Source: an uncultured bacterium (GTDB taxonomy: Bacteria > Bacteroidota > Bacteroidia > Bacteroidales > Marinifilaceae). Taken from it: 30,432 bases of DNA. The position numbers were made by a program, and so were the translations under genes. Shown here piece after piece: positions 7,577-15,605 of this stretch (the stretch's first letter is position 1; every line of letters begins with the position of its first letter). The notes under the pieces were generated by a model. The model saw only the letters and a list, made by a program, of their open reading frames with translations, was not told where the DNA came from and did not search any database. The stretch is taken from contig CAJMSX010000046.1 in NCBI GenBank assembly GCA_905216195.1, forward strand, positions 1 to 30,432, given 5' to 3'.

Positions 7577-8833
7577 TTATTGCATCAAATCAGGGGTGGC
7601 GGCTACCCATTTATACAACTTATCGCCTCTCCTCACTTTTTCCGGTACAGGCATAGAAAACAACACACCTTTTTCTACTTTTTCCACCGGTTTCAGGTCC
7701 ACCCGGATTTCCGGTACCCTATACTCCAAGACTCCGGTCGTCTCCCCGATAATCAATATCTCGTCTCCCACTTGTAAATCCGCAGATTCCAACTTAAATT
7801 CCCCGACTTGCAACTGGGAAAAATAATTGGTCACTTTTCCCAACGCCACAAATATCCGGGTAGCTCCCGAACCGTACACCTCACTCCATTCTCCCAAACG
7901 TTGCCCCAGATAATAACCGTCCCAGAATCCCCGGTTAAATACCGTAGCCAAATTTTCTTTCCACCTCCGAATGCGGTCGGCCGTATAATTCCCATCCAGG
8001 TAAGCCTGCAGGGCCTGATCATAACAGCGGCAAACGGTCAGCACATATTCGGCCGGGCGGGCGCGTCCTTCCAACTTGAAAACCCGCACGCCGGCATCCG
8101 CCATCTTATTGATAAATCCGATCGTACACAAATCCTTGGGTGACATAATGTACTCGTTCTCGATATCCAGTTCCACCTCATTATCCCGGTCTTTCACCGT
8201 ATACGCCCGGCGGCAGATTTGAAAACAAGCTCCCCGGTTGGCCGAGGCGTTCTTCTCGTGCAGACTCAGATAACACTTCCCGGAGACCGCCATGCACAAA
8301 GCGCCGTGAGCAAACATCTCCAGCCGGATCAATCCCCCTCCGGGTCCGCACAGCCGGTCCGCTTCGATCTGCCGGTGAATTTCGGCCACCTGGTTGAGAT
8401 CCAATTCGCGGGCCAGCACCATGACGTCCGCATAGCGGGCATAAAATTTCACGGTCTCGTAATTCGTAATATTGCACTGCGTACTGATGTGGACTTCCAG
8501 GCCTATGCTGCGGGCATATCCGATAGCTGCCAAATCTGAAGCGATAACCGCCGTCACACCGGCTTCCCTGGCGCAATCGATCACCGTCCGCATTTTCTCC
8601 AATTCATTGTTGTAAATAATCGTATTTACGGTAAGGTAGGTCTTAATCCCTTTTCCCCGGCACACTTCAACGATATTCTTCAGGTCTTCCGTCGTAAAAT
8701 TTACAGAAGAACGAGCTCTCATATTCAAACCCTCCACCCCGAAATATACGGAATCGGCTCCTCCCTGTATAGCGGCCGTTAATGCCTCGTAGGAACCGAC
8801 CGGAGCCATAATTTCAAAATCTTTTCTGGTCAT
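7577..8833 (-). CDS. U32-family protein, probably an RNA hydroxylation factor (TrhP/RlhA type)
   Basis: The protein has the U32 TIM-barrel start (FEIMAPVGSYEALTAAI, GADSVYFG) and the family core SGKCYLSLHEKNASANRGAC, followed by KLEGRARP. Counting from the ATG at 8833, cysteines at about 180, 187, 203 and 236 have the spacing of the iron-sulfur ligands of this family. Many members are labelled collagenase-like peptidases. The better-studied E. coli relatives YegQ (TrhP) and YdcP (RlhA) instead help hydroxylate tRNA wobble uridine or 23S rRNA. The 418-residue length is nearer TrhP. The frame extends nine codons further to a GTG at 8860, but ATG 8833 directly precedes the conserved domain. It is monocistronic. 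Which RNA is modified cannot be told here. Confidence 0.85.
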   Translation of the reverse strand: MTRKDFEIMAPVGSYEALTAAIQGGADSVYFGVEGLNMRARSSVNFTTEDLKNIVEVCRGKGIKTYLTVNTIIYNNELEKMRTVIDCAREAGVTAVIASDLAAIGYARSIGLEVHISTQCNITNYETVKFYARYADVMVLARELDLNQVAEIHRQIEADRLCGPGGGLIRLEMFAHGALCMAVSGKCYLSLHEKNASANRGACFQICRRAYTVKDRDNEVELDIENEYIMSPKDLCTIGFINKMADAGVRVFKLEGRARPAEYVLTVCRCYDQALQAYLDGNYTADRIRRWKENLATVFNRGFWDGYYLGQRLGEWSEVYGSGATRIFVALGKVTNYFSQLQVGEFKLESADLQVGDEILIIGETTGVLEYRVPEIRVDLKPVEKVEKGVLFSMPVPEKVRRGDKLYKWVAATPDLMQ

Positions 8834-8894
8834 TATCGCTTTTATATAAATATCAGACACCCAAAACCGGCTGAAAGTTCCGGATTTACGGATG

Positions 8895-8902
8895 CAAAGT
8901 TA
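8895..8902 (-). promoter_or_regulatory. Candidate -7 promoter element for the U32 gene
   Basis: The minus strand reads TAACTTTG, an exact TAnnTTTG match, about 62 bp upstream of the ATG at 8833. A TTG on the minus strand at 8928-8930 is 25 bp away, longer than the usual spacing, so only the -7 element is well supported. Confidence 0.4.
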
Positions 8903-9022
8903 GGCTTTAAATTGAAAACTGAATTTGCAATTCATTAAAATATCGTATTTTATAAACGATAAATCCCCCAACCTATTTCAGGCTTCTGAAATTATTATAA
9001 CTTTATCCCGCAAAAAATAAAC

Positions 9023-10450
9023 ATGACATTATCCCGTAAACCGACATTCGTACAGGCCATTTTTCCGGTTATCATACTGATTCTGTTGTTATCCCTGAAC
9101 GTTAATTTCTTTGAAGACCCGCTGGGAGGTTCCAACCAGATCGCCTTGTTTATCGCCGCTACCCTGGGAGGACTCATCGGTTGGAGGAACCGAGTCAAAT
9201 GGAGTTCCATTCAAACGAAAATCCTTCACACGATCAACTCGGCCATGCCTTCCATCCTGATTTTGTTTCTCATCGGAGCCCTGAGCGGAGCCTGGATGAT
9301 CAGCGGGGTTATTCCCATGATGATCTATTACGGAGTCGATATCATGCACCCTTCTTATTTTCTGGTTGCCTCGGTCATCCTGTGCAGCATCGTATCTCTG
9401 GCCACCGGAAGTTCCTGGTCCACCATCGCTACGATCGGAGTCGCCATTATCGGAGTAGGAAACGCTTTCGGACTCAGCCAGGGATTAGTGGCCGGGGCGG
9501 TAATTTCCGGAGCTTATTTCGGCGATAAAATGTCACCTTTGTCGGATACGACCAACCTGGCCCCGGCTATAGCGGGGACCGATTTATTCACCCATATCCG
9601 GTACATGGTATATACGACCGGTCCTTCCATGATCCTCACCTTACTGATATTCGGGGTAATCGGCATCTTTCACATCAGCGATGCCAGTGCGGTAAATACG
9701 GAGTTCATTAAAGCAGGCATTGCCGGCACTTTCAATACCTCTCCTTTTCTGTTACTGGTACCTGTTTTACTCATCTTGATTATCGTCAAAAAAGTGCCGC
9801 CCATACCGGCCATGATCGCCGGGACGGTACTCGGCGTTATTTTTGCCTTAATTTTTCAACCCGAGTTGTTGAACAAGCTCCTGGATACCAATCATTTTTC
9901 AAACCGGTATCAGCTGTTGCTCCAATCCGTATTCGGCCCCATGAGCCTGAGCACCGGCGTAGCCGAAGTCGATGAACTGTTGTCTACGGGCGGAATGGAA
10001 GGCATGTTGAATACCGTATGGCTGATTATGGCGGCTCTTACCTTCGGAGGGGTCATGGACGCCTGCGGCTTCCTGCAAAAAGTCAGTGAAACTTTCTTGA
10101 GATTCATCACCAACAATACCTCCTTATCGGCCACAACCGTATTTACCTGTATCTTTTTCAACCTGACCGCTTGCGATCAATATTTGTCGATCGTCATTCC
10201 GGGTAAAATGCTGCAAAAAATTTATCAGGAAAAGGGATTGAAACCCGAGGTCCTGAGCCGGGCTCTGGAAGATTCCGCTACCGTCACTTCCGTTTTGGTG
10301 CCCTGGAACAGTTGCGGAGCTACACAAGCCAAGGTTTTGGGTGTAGCCACCCTGGAATATCTGCCCTATTGCTTTTTTAACCTGATCTCGCCCCTGATGA
10401 ATATTTTTATTACCGCTATCAATTTCAAAATACGGAAAATAGTCCGCTAA
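9023..10450 (+). CDS. nhaC: NhaC-family Na+/H+ antiporter
   Basis: This 475-residue inner-membrane protein has about 11-12 hydrophobic segments and NhaC-type signatures: LATGSSWSTIATIGVA, then GAYFGDKMSPLSDTTNLA, where the acidic residues and the SPLSDTTN stretch are strongly conserved, and later SATVTSVLVPWNSCGA. Members exchange external protons for cytoplasmic sodium, and some use malate/lactate (MleN-like). The ion coupling cannot be distinguished from sequence. It begins with ATG in the short AT-rich context usual for Bacteroidetes. It stands alone: the next gene has its own promoter and encodes a repressor of unrelated function. Confidence 0.93.
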   Translation: MTLSRKPTFVQAIFPVIILILLLSLNVNFFEDPLGGSNQIALFIAATLGGLIGWRNRVKWSSIQTKILHTINSAMPSILILFLIGALSGAWMISGVIPMMIYYGVDIMHPSYFLVASVILCSIVSLATGSSWSTIATIGVAIIGVGNAFGLSQGLVAGAVISGAYFGDKMSPLSDTTNLAPAIAGTDLFTHIRYMVYTTGPSMILTLLIFGVIGIFHISDASAVNTEFIKAGIAGTFNTSPFLLLVPVLLILIIVKKVPPIPAMIAGTVLGVIFALIFQPELLNKLLDTNHFSNRYQLLLQSVFGPMSLSTGVAEVDELLSTGGMEGMLNTVWLIMAALTFGGVMDACGFLQKVSETFLRFITNNTSLSATTVFTCIFFNLTACDQYLSIVIPGKMLQKIYQEKGLKPEVLSRALEDSATVTSVLVPWNSCGATQAKVLGVATLEYLPYCFFNLISPLMNIFITAINFKIRKIVR

Positions 10451-10483
10451 TACCGGGTTTAGCGGTAAAAAAACAAAAATAGC

Positions 10484-10514
10484 TTGCATAACTAAAAATA
10501 TCGGTGTAAATTTG
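10484..10514 (+). promoter_or_regulatory. Bacteroidetes-type promoter for the blaI-like operon
   Basis: TTG at 10484-10486 and TAAATTTG at 10507-10514 are separated by 20 bp, a good fit to the -33/-7 consensus. Transcription would begin near 10521, about 20 nt before the repressor gene. If the operon is autoregulated like other BlaI systems, the operator should overlap this site. I could not find a convincing TACA/TGTA-type palindrome. Confidence 0.7.
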
Positions 10515-10540
10515 ACTGAAACCTCCTAATCCGGATCATT

Positions 10541-10906
10541 ATGAAAGAACTGACCAGAGCCGAAGAACAAATTATGCATATTCTATGGAATTTGAAAAAG
10601 GCCTTCGTAAAAGAGATCATCGATAAATTGCCGGAACCGAAACCCGCTTACAATACCGTTTCAACCATCGTAAGGATATTACAGGAAAAAGGCTTTGTAA
10701 GTCATGAGACCTTCGGAAAAAGTCACCGGTATTATCCGCTCGTTGACAAAGAAACCTATACCCGGAAGTTTCTCCGGAATTTTGTGGGCAATTATTTCGA
10801 CAATTCTTTTTCCCGTATGGTTTCTTTTTTTGCTAAAGAAGAAAACATCAGTTTAAACGAATTAGAAGAAATACTCCGGCATATAAAAAAGAATCAGGCC
10901 TTGTAA
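10541..10906 (+). CDS. BlaI/MecI-family winged-helix repressor
   Basis: This is a 121-residue protein of the penicillinase-repressor family. The N-terminal winged helix reads LTRAEEQIMHILWNLKKAF, then KPAYNTVSTIVRILQEKGFVSHE, matching the family's recognition-helix and wing region. A short dimerisation helix region (ENISLNELEEILRHIKK) ends the protein. Classical BlaI/MecI proteins dimerise on operators and are cleaved when a membrane metalloprotease partner senses a signal. Here the partner gene begins 12 bp after the stop codon. The regulated targets probably include this operon. No beta-lactamase gene is nearby, so the inducing signal need not be a beta-lactam. Confidence 0.93.
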   Translation: MKELTRAEEQIMHILWNLKKAFVKEIIDKLPEPKPAYNTVSTIVRILQEKGFVSHETFGKSHRYYPLVDKETYTRKFLRNFVGNYFDNSFSRMVSFFAKEENISLNELEEILRHIKKNQAL

Positions 10907-10918
10907 AGATTTCCCGAG

Positions 10919-12304
10919 ATGATAACTTTACCGTATATCTTCAAATCCACGTCGATATTAGTCGTACTGCTGCTTTATTATCTCTTGTTTTTAAGAAAAC
11001 AGACCTTTTTTACGTGGAACCGGATCTATCTCCTGTGTACGCTGATCATCGCCGTATCCTTTCCGCTGATCCGAATTCCCCTTTTACCGGCCTACGACAC
11101 GCTTTCCGGAAACAAAGCCTCCCTGTACTACGTTTCTTATCTGCTGGAAGAGGTAAGCAAGAGCCCCCTATCTTCCCCAGGCCTGTCCTTTTATCATTTT
11201 ATCCTAAAACATCTGGGAACCATTTATCTGACCGGTATCGGTTGTTTTCTTTTATATTATATACACGGTTTCCTTCAGTTAAGACGACTGCTGCAAAAAT
11301 TTCCGCATAAAAAGAGCGGATCTCTACATCTGGTATGGGTTCAGGGAAATTACCCCACCTTTTCTTTTTTTCACTATATTTTCTTTAACGACTACGGATT
11401 AACCCGGGAAAACAAACGAAAAATACTGGAACATGAAAAGACACACGTCTTCCAATACCACAGTATCGATTTAGTGCTGGCCGAATTGGTTTGCCTGTTC
11501 AACTGGTTCAATCCCCTGGTGTGGATCCTCAAGCGTTTTATTTCTGAAAATCACGAATACCTGGCCGACCGGCAGGTGTTGCGGAAATACCGTTCGGAAA
11601 CTTACCTCCGGTTGTTGATCGGCCAGGCTTTTAAAAGCAGCCTCCCTCTTACCCAGGGCTTTTCCTGTGCTACCCTGAAAAAAAGAATAATCCGTATGAC
11701 ACAACGCCAAAGCCGGCCTTACGTGCTTTGGATATATCTGCCCGTTCTCTGGGTGTGGGGGGTGTGCTTCGTGTTGTTTTCCTGCTATACGGTGGCGGAT
11801 GCGGAAAGCCTGGAAGCTGTACCCTTCCGCTTAACCGGAGAAACAGAAAAGGCGGGCGATTTCTTACTGTCCGAGTTAAAAACCGAAGAATTGAAAAGCC
11901 GGTCAACCGCCCGTTTCCCCGGTCTGACGTTGGTTGTTCCGGCTGGAGTTTCCATTTCCGTTCAGGCAAAAACCGATACGAAAAAAGAAAAAATTCATAC
12001 GGTCGCGGAAGTGATGCCTCGCTTCAAGGGCAACGTCAACAACTGGCTCCAATCCAACACACGTTATCCGGCAGAGGCCCTGGAGGCGAAACAGGAAGGA
12101 AAAATCATCGTGGAGTTTACGGTCGAAAAAGACGGCTCCATTCGTTATCCCAAAATAGTAAAAAGCAGCAAATATGCTCTGTTGGACCGGGAAGCCTTAA
12201 GAGTTATCCGGCAAATGCCTAGCTGGGAGCCGGGCATGCAAAAAGGAGAAAAAGTCAGAGTCAAATACAACCTGCCCTTCTCTTTCAGCTTGAATACGCC
12301 ATAA
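10919..12304 (+). CDS. BlaR1/MecR1-like M56 membrane metallopeptidase with C-terminal TonB domain
   Basis: The 461-residue protein has membrane segments near residues 10-26, 36-56, 98-120 and 268-292. The cytoplasm-facing M56 peptidase site is HEKTH at 172-176 with the downstream glutamate in NHEYLAD (about 211-217), completing the zinc site. The periplasmic part carries no penicillin-binding SxxK/SDN sensor. It ends with a TonB-C-like domain (about 375-460): FTVEKDGSIRYPKIVKSS, LDREALRVIRQMPSWEPG. In known pairs the peptidase inactivates the BlaI repressor on signal. In this version, common in Bacteroidetes, the TonB-like tail presumably senses or contacts an envelope partner. It shares the operon with the repressor gene 12 bp upstream. 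Confidence 0.9.
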   Translation: MITLPYIFKSTSILVVLLLYYLLFLRKQTFFTWNRIYLLCTLIIAVSFPLIRIPLLPAYDTLSGNKASLYYVSYLLEEVSKSPLSSPGLSFYHFILKHLGTIYLTGIGCFLLYYIHGFLQLRRLLQKFPHKKSGSLHLVWVQGNYPTFSFFHYIFFNDYGLTRENKRKILEHEKTHVFQYHSIDLVLAELVCLFNWFNPLVWILKRFISENHEYLADRQVLRKYRSETYLRLLIGQAFKSSLPLTQGFSCATLKKRIIRMTQRQSRPYVLWIYLPVLWVWGVCFVLFSCYTVADAESLEAVPFRLTGETEKAGDFLLSELKTEELKSRSTARFPGLTLVVPAGVSISVQAKTDTKKEKIHTVAEVMPRFKGNVNNWLQSNTRYPAEALEAKQEGKIIVEFTVEKDGSIRYPKIVKSSKYALLDREALRVIRQMPSWEPGMQKGEKVRVKYNLPFSFSLNTP

Positions 12305-12342
12305 ACCTTTTTACAACTCTTTTCACTGTAAAATATTTTTTT

Positions 12343-12350
12343 TATCTTTG
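12343..12350 (+). promoter_or_regulatory. Candidate -7 promoter element for frr
   Basis: TATCTTTG is an exact TAnnTTTG match 35 bp before the frr ATG. The upstream region is T-rich with only a TTTC near the -33 position, so the upstream element is weak. The site separates frr from the preceding peptidase gene, which has no visible terminator. Confidence 0.55.
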
Positions 12351-12384
12351 TTTGGATTTAAGTAAAATTAAATAAAACAGATAT

Positions 12385-12948
12385 ATGAACGAGGAAGTAA
12401 AACTATTCATGGACGATGCCCGGGAACAAATGCAGCAAGCATTGACTCACCTGGAAAATGAACTTGCCAAAATCCGAGCGGGAAGAGCCAATCCTAAAAT
12501 CCTGAATGATGTGGTCGTGGAATACTACGGCAGTCCCACCCCCTTATCCCAGGTAGCGAACATCTTATCGCCGGATCCCCGCACGATCACGGTGCAGCCC
12601 TGGGAAAGACAAATGATCGGCCCGATTGAAAAAGCAATTATGGCGGCTAATCTCGGCTTCAATCCCGACAATAACGGAGAGATTATCCGCATTAATGTCC
12701 CTCCTTTAACCGCAGAACGAAGAAAAGAGTTGGTAAAGCAATCCCGAAGTATCGGTGAAACGGCTAAAGTCAGTGTACGGAATGCCCGCCGGGATGCGAT
12801 CGACCAATTCAAAAAAATGGTAAAGGAAGGATTGCCCGAAGATATGGCTAAAGATGCGGAAGCGGAAGCTCAGAAAATGACGGACCTGTTTACCAAAAAA
12901 ATAGAGGAAATGCTCGCTGCTAAGGAAAAAGATATTATGACCATCTAA
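12385..12948 (+). CDS. frr: Ribosome recycling factor
   Basis: This 187-residue protein, the usual length, splits post-termination ribosomes with EF-G. The family pattern is clear: FMDDAREQMQQALTHLENEL, IRAGRANPKILN, VEYYGSPTPLSQVANI, the domain II core, then PPLTAERRKELVKQ and a long C-terminal helix rich in Lys and Glu. It is single-copy and essential in bacteria. In many genomes frr follows pyrH. Here it is flanked by an antirepressor peptidase and convergent kdsB, and has its own promoter match and terminator, so it is probably monocistronic. Confidence 0.98.
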   Translation: MNEEVKLFMDDAREQMQQALTHLENELAKIRAGRANPKILNDVVVEYYGSPTPLSQVANILSPDPRTITVQPWERQMIGPIEKAIMAANLGFNPDNNGEIIRINVPPLTAERRKELVKQSRSIGETAKVSVRNARRDAIDQFKKMVKEGLPEDMAKDAEAEAQKMTDLFTKKIEEMLAAKEKDIMTI

Positions 12949-12973
12949 AAAAAGCCGCTCTTGCGGCTTTTTT
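12948..12973. terminator. Bidirectional intrinsic terminator between frr and kdsB
   Basis: AAAAAAGCCGC (12948-12958) pairs with GCGGCTTTTTT (12963-12973) around a TCTT loop. The frr stop codon runs into the stem. T-tracts on both strands let it end frr and the convergent kdsB transcript. Confidence 0.93.
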
Positions 12974-12984
12974 ATTCGGAAGAT

Positions 12985-13746
12985 TTACTCCTTAATTTTC
13001 TTTTCTATCCAGAGATTCGCCTTTTCCAAATCCTCCGGAGTATCTATGCCGAGAGATTCGTAGGCCGTGAGCCGGACGGCAATATTATATCCGTTTTCCA
13101 ACCACCTCAACTGTTCCAAAGATTCGACCTTTTCCAGCCTCCCCGAAGGAAGGGCTGTAATTCGTTCCAGAACTGCGGGACGATAAGCATACATCCCCAC
13201 ATGTTTATAAAAGTCCGTAATCTCTGCCCACTTCTCTTTTTCCACTCCCCGGCAATACGGTATAGGAGAGCGTGAAAAATAAAGAGCGGTATGCTGAGCG
13301 GAAAAAACGACTTTCACTTTATTGGGATCGAATACCTCGGAAATCTGTTCGAACTTTTTAGCTAAGGTAGCGATCTGTACGGCAGGATCTTCAAAACAGG
13401 AAACCAGCGATTCGATTTGCGAAGGCCGGATAAACGGTTCGTCTCCCTGAAGGTTGACGACCACCTCATAAGCTTGTCCCTCTTTCCGTACGATCTTCCC
13501 ATAAGCTTCGAAACAACGGTCCGTACCACTCCGGTGAGCTTCAGAGGTCATGACGGCTTTCCCTCCGAAAGCCGTTACACAGTCAAAAATTCTCCGATCA
13601 TCCGTAGCGACATATATATCTTCCGTTACAACAGAAGCCTTTTCCACCACGCACTGTATCACGGTCCGGTTCCCGATTTTCGCCAAAGGTTTCCCGGGGA
13701 AACGGGAAGAAGCGTAACGGGCCGGTATAATGATTATGGTTTTCAT
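12985..13746 (-). CDS. kdsB: 3-deoxy-manno-octulosonate cytidylyltransferase (CMP-Kdo synthetase)
   Basis: The enzyme couples CTP and Kdo to CMP-Kdo for the lipid A inner core. Its 253 residues are the usual length. Visible motifs are IIIPARYASSRFPGKPLA at the N-terminus (nucleotide binding), VATDDRRIFD, SEAHRSGTDRC, VVNLQGDEPFI with the metal-binding Asp, and LEQLRWLENGYNI with IDTPEDLEKA near the end. It is the last gene of a minus-strand group that begins with two bactofilins, 8 bp away from the nearer one, and so is probably co-transcribed with them. A lipopolysaccharide gene tied to cytoskeletal genes hints at coordination of envelope growth, but that is inference. Confidence 0.98.
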   Translation of the reverse strand: MKTIIIIPARYASSRFPGKPLAKIGNRTVIQCVVEKASVVTEDIYVATDDRRIFDCVTAFGGKAVMTSEAHRSGTDRCFEAYGKIVRKEGQAYEVVVNLQGDEPFIRPSQIESLVSCFEDPAVQIATLAKKFEQISEVFDPNKVKVVFSAQHTALYFSRSPIPYCRGVEKEKWAEITDFYKHVGMYAYRPAVLERITALPSGRLEKVESLEQLRWLENGYNIAVRLTAYESLGIDTPEDLEKANLWIEKKIKE

Positions 13747-13754
13747 GGTTCCGG

Positions 13755-14123
13755 TTATTTCGAAGCCGCCGGAACACCTTCCGCTCCTCCCTTCCCCATC
13801 TGGCAGTTTCCGTTAAAGAAAACTCCCGGCTCTACAGACAACACCCCCGCCACGATATTTCCGATAATCCGGGCAGGAGCTTTTAAAGCAGCGGTTCCAC
13901 TGACAGTCATATTTCCCATAATCAAACCGAAGACGTCTATATTGGCACACTCGATATCCCCTTCGATTTTTGCCGTGTTTCCCACCACCAGGCGCCCTGT
14001 TGTAAATACTTTTCCTTTGATCGTGCCGTCGATACGCACATCATTTTTCGTCTTTATATCTCCTACGATCATCGTACCTTCGCACAGCAGATTTACGGCA
14101 TTGTTTGTTACTTCTTTACCCAT
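13755..14123 (-). CDS. Bactofilin family cytoskeletal protein, second of a tandem pair
   Basis: This 122-residue protein belongs to the bactofilin (DUF583) family, which forms nucleotide-independent filaments from a right-handed beta-helix. Repeating short strands with hydrophobic and glycine positions run through it: GTMIVGDIKTKNDVRIDG, GKVFTTGRLVVGNTA, GDIECANIDVFGLIMGNM, then SGTAALKAPARIIGNI. The ends are short disordered tails. Bactofilins act as scaffolds at the cell envelope in morphogenesis, polarity and stalk formation in other phyla. The role in Bacteroidetes is little known. It follows a related gene by 18 bp and is followed by kdsB by 8 bp, so one transcript is likely. No membrane segment is present. 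Confidence 0.9.
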   Translation of the reverse strand: MGKEVTNNAVNLLCEGTMIVGDIKTKNDVRIDGTIKGKVFTTGRLVVGNTAKIEGDIECANIDVFGLIMGNMTVSGTAALKAPARIIGNIVAGVLSVEPGVFFNGNCQMGKGGAEGVPAASK

Positions 14124-14141
14124 ACATGTTATATCATTATA

Positions 14142-14483
14142 TTATCCTTTCAATCTGATACCACCTCCGATTTCCGCTTCCGGATGAATAAGCAGGGCAG
14201 AAGCGAGCAGATGCCCTTCCATGACGGCATTTGCCGACAAATAAGCCATCCCTTCCACTTCTGCATTCCCCCGGATGAATCCGTCAACACACAACTCCTT
14301 ACAAAATACCTCGCCTTCCACCACAGCCCCTTTGCAGATTATCAAGCGGGAATTACAACGAATATCCCCCTTCACTTTTCCTTTCAGATAAATACTTCTT
14401 TCTGAATGTATGCTACCGTTTACTGCGGTATGTTCTAAAATAAGGGTGCCATCCGGTTCTTTCGTAAAATCGTTGCTATCCAT
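14142..14483 (-). CDS. Bactofilin family protein, first of a tandem pair
   Basis: At 113 residues this is a second bactofilin, with the beta-helix repeats GTLILEHTAVNGSIHS, RSIYLKGKVKGDIRCN, SRLIICKGAVVEGEV, CKELCVDGFIRGNAEV and AYLSANAVMEGHLLAS. It shares the fold but little direct identity with its neighbour 18 bp downstream. A cysteine-bearing strand (CNSR, CKG, CKELC) is unusual for a cytoplasmic scaffold and absent from the partner. Two different bactofilins often co-assemble in other bacteria, and the pairing suggests that here. It is the likely first gene of the group ending in kdsB, starting after the fabH terminator. No clear consensus promoter was found. Confidence 0.88.
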   Translation of the reverse strand: MDSNDFTKEPDGTLILEHTAVNGSIHSERSIYLKGKVKGDIRCNSRLIICKGAVVEGEVFCKELCVDGFIRGNAEVEGMAYLSANAVMEGHLLASALLIHPEAEIGGGIRLKG

Positions 14484-14514
14484 ACCTGTATTGAATTCAC
14501 TGACGAATATAAAT

Positions 14515-14539
14515 AAAAAAAACGGAGATCAAAACTCCG
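14515..14539 (-). terminator. Intrinsic terminator after fabH
   Basis: On the minus strand CGGAG and CTCCG (14535-14539 and 14523-14527) form a 5-bp stem with a 7-nt loop. It is followed by eight T residues (complement of 14515-14522). It begins 8 bp after the fabH stop codon and separates fabH from the bactofilin genes. Confidence 0.75.
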
Positions 14540-14546
14540 CTTTCCT

Positions 14547-15545
14547 TTATTTTTTGTCATAGGCCCATTTCATATAAACAGCCCCCCAGGTAAATCCCGC
14601 TCCGAAGGAAGCGAGAATCAAATTATCGCCTTTATGCAATTTTTCTTCCCACTCGTATAAACACAAGGGAACGGTTGCTGAAGTCGTATTTCCGTATTTC
14701 TGAATATTGACCATGACTTTGGAACGGTCGAGTCCCATGCGCTGAGCCGTAGCATCTATGATGCGTAAATTGGCCTGATGCGGAACCAACCAGGCCACGT
14801 CCTCAGCGGTCAAGCGGTTCTTCTCCATGATTTCCGCAGAAACATCCGCCATTTTAGACACCGCATGTTTGAAAACGTACTGTCCATCCTGGAAAATATA
14901 ATGCTCCCGGTTCAAAACGGTTTCCAAAGAAGGCGGATTCAAAGATCCTCCCGACTTCATAAACAAATGGGAACGCCCGCTTCCGTCGGATCTGAGAATA
15001 TGATCTACCAATCCTAAATCTTCCATCGTAGGTTCCAGCAAAACGGCAGCCGAAGCGTCTCCAAACAAGGGACAGGTTTTCCGGTCGGTATAATCCGTAA
15101 TCACCGACATTTTTTCGGCTCCTACGAATACGACCTTTTTATATCTTCCGCTCTCCACATATTGAGTGGCGGTAACCAATCCGAAAAGAAAACCGGAACA
15201 GCCGGCATTCAAGTCAAAACCAAACGCATTTTTTATTCCCACCATATCGGCGATGATATTGGCATTCGTCGGAAAATGCATATCAGGCGTCACCGAAGCG
15301 CAAATCAATAAATCCACTTCCTCGGGAGAAGTACCTGTTTTTTTCAGTAAATCTTCTACAGCCCTTGCTCCGAGATAGGCACTACCTTTATCTTTATCTT
15401 TCAGAATACGTCTTTCTTTTATCCCGACTCGGGTCATAATCCATTCATCGGTCGTATCTACCATTCTCCCCAATTCTTCATTAGTAAGAATATAATCGGG
15501 ATAGTAAGCCCCAACTCCTGTTATTATAGCTCTTGGCCTTTCCAT
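14547..15545 (-). CDS. fabH: 3-oxoacyl-ACP synthase III (KAS III)
   Basis: This 332-residue thiolase-fold enzyme starts fatty-acid chains by condensing acyl-CoA with malonyl-ACP. The catalytic triad is visible: Cys116 in DLNAGCSGFLFGL, His256 in WLVPHQANLRII, and Asn286 in KYGNTTSATVPL. TTDEWIMTRVGIKERR is the family signature near residue 31. In other bacteria fabH follows rpmF and plsX. Here the order is DUF177, rpmF, fabH with no plsX between, so plsX must lie elsewhere. A 115-bp gap with a hairpin separates it from rpmF. A terminator ends it. Confidence in the assignment is high. Starter specificity (straight or branched) cannot be read. Confidence 0.97.
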   Translation of the reverse strand: MERPRAIITGVGAYYPDYILTNEELGRMVDTTDEWIMTRVGIKERRILKDKDKGSAYLGARAVEDLLKKTGTSPEEVDLLICASVTPDMHFPTNANIIADMVGIKNAFGFDLNAGCSGFLFGLVTATQYVESGRYKKVVFVGAEKMSVITDYTDRKTCPLFGDASAAVLLEPTMEDLGLVDHILRSDGSGRSHLFMKSGGSLNPPSLETVLNREHYIFQDGQYVFKHAVSKMADVSAEIMEKNRLTAEDVAWLVPHQANLRIIDATAQRMGLDRSKVMVNIQKYGNTTSATVPLCLYEWEEKLHKGDNLILASFGAGFTWGAVYMKWAYDKK

Positions 15546-15605
15546 AAAATAGGTTTTAAATCAAATACACGTTCTGCAGTTCTATCGGGAGACACAAACA
15601 GGCAT

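Noticed and set aside
10444..10465. CCGCTAA/TTAGCGG inverted repeat after the NhaC gene as a terminator
   Set aside because: The stem is real, but it is followed on the plus strand by A residues rather than T. A terminator function is not supported.
11728..12222. A 164-codon frame overlapping the M56/TonB gene
   Set aside because: It uses another frame of the same strand, is Arg/Gly-rich and lacks a domain. The M56/TonB frame has the full set of motifs.
13417..14187. A 256-codon plus-strand frame
   Set aside because: It is antisense to kdsB and a bactofilin, and low-complexity Pro/Ser/Thr-rich, so it is a chance frame.
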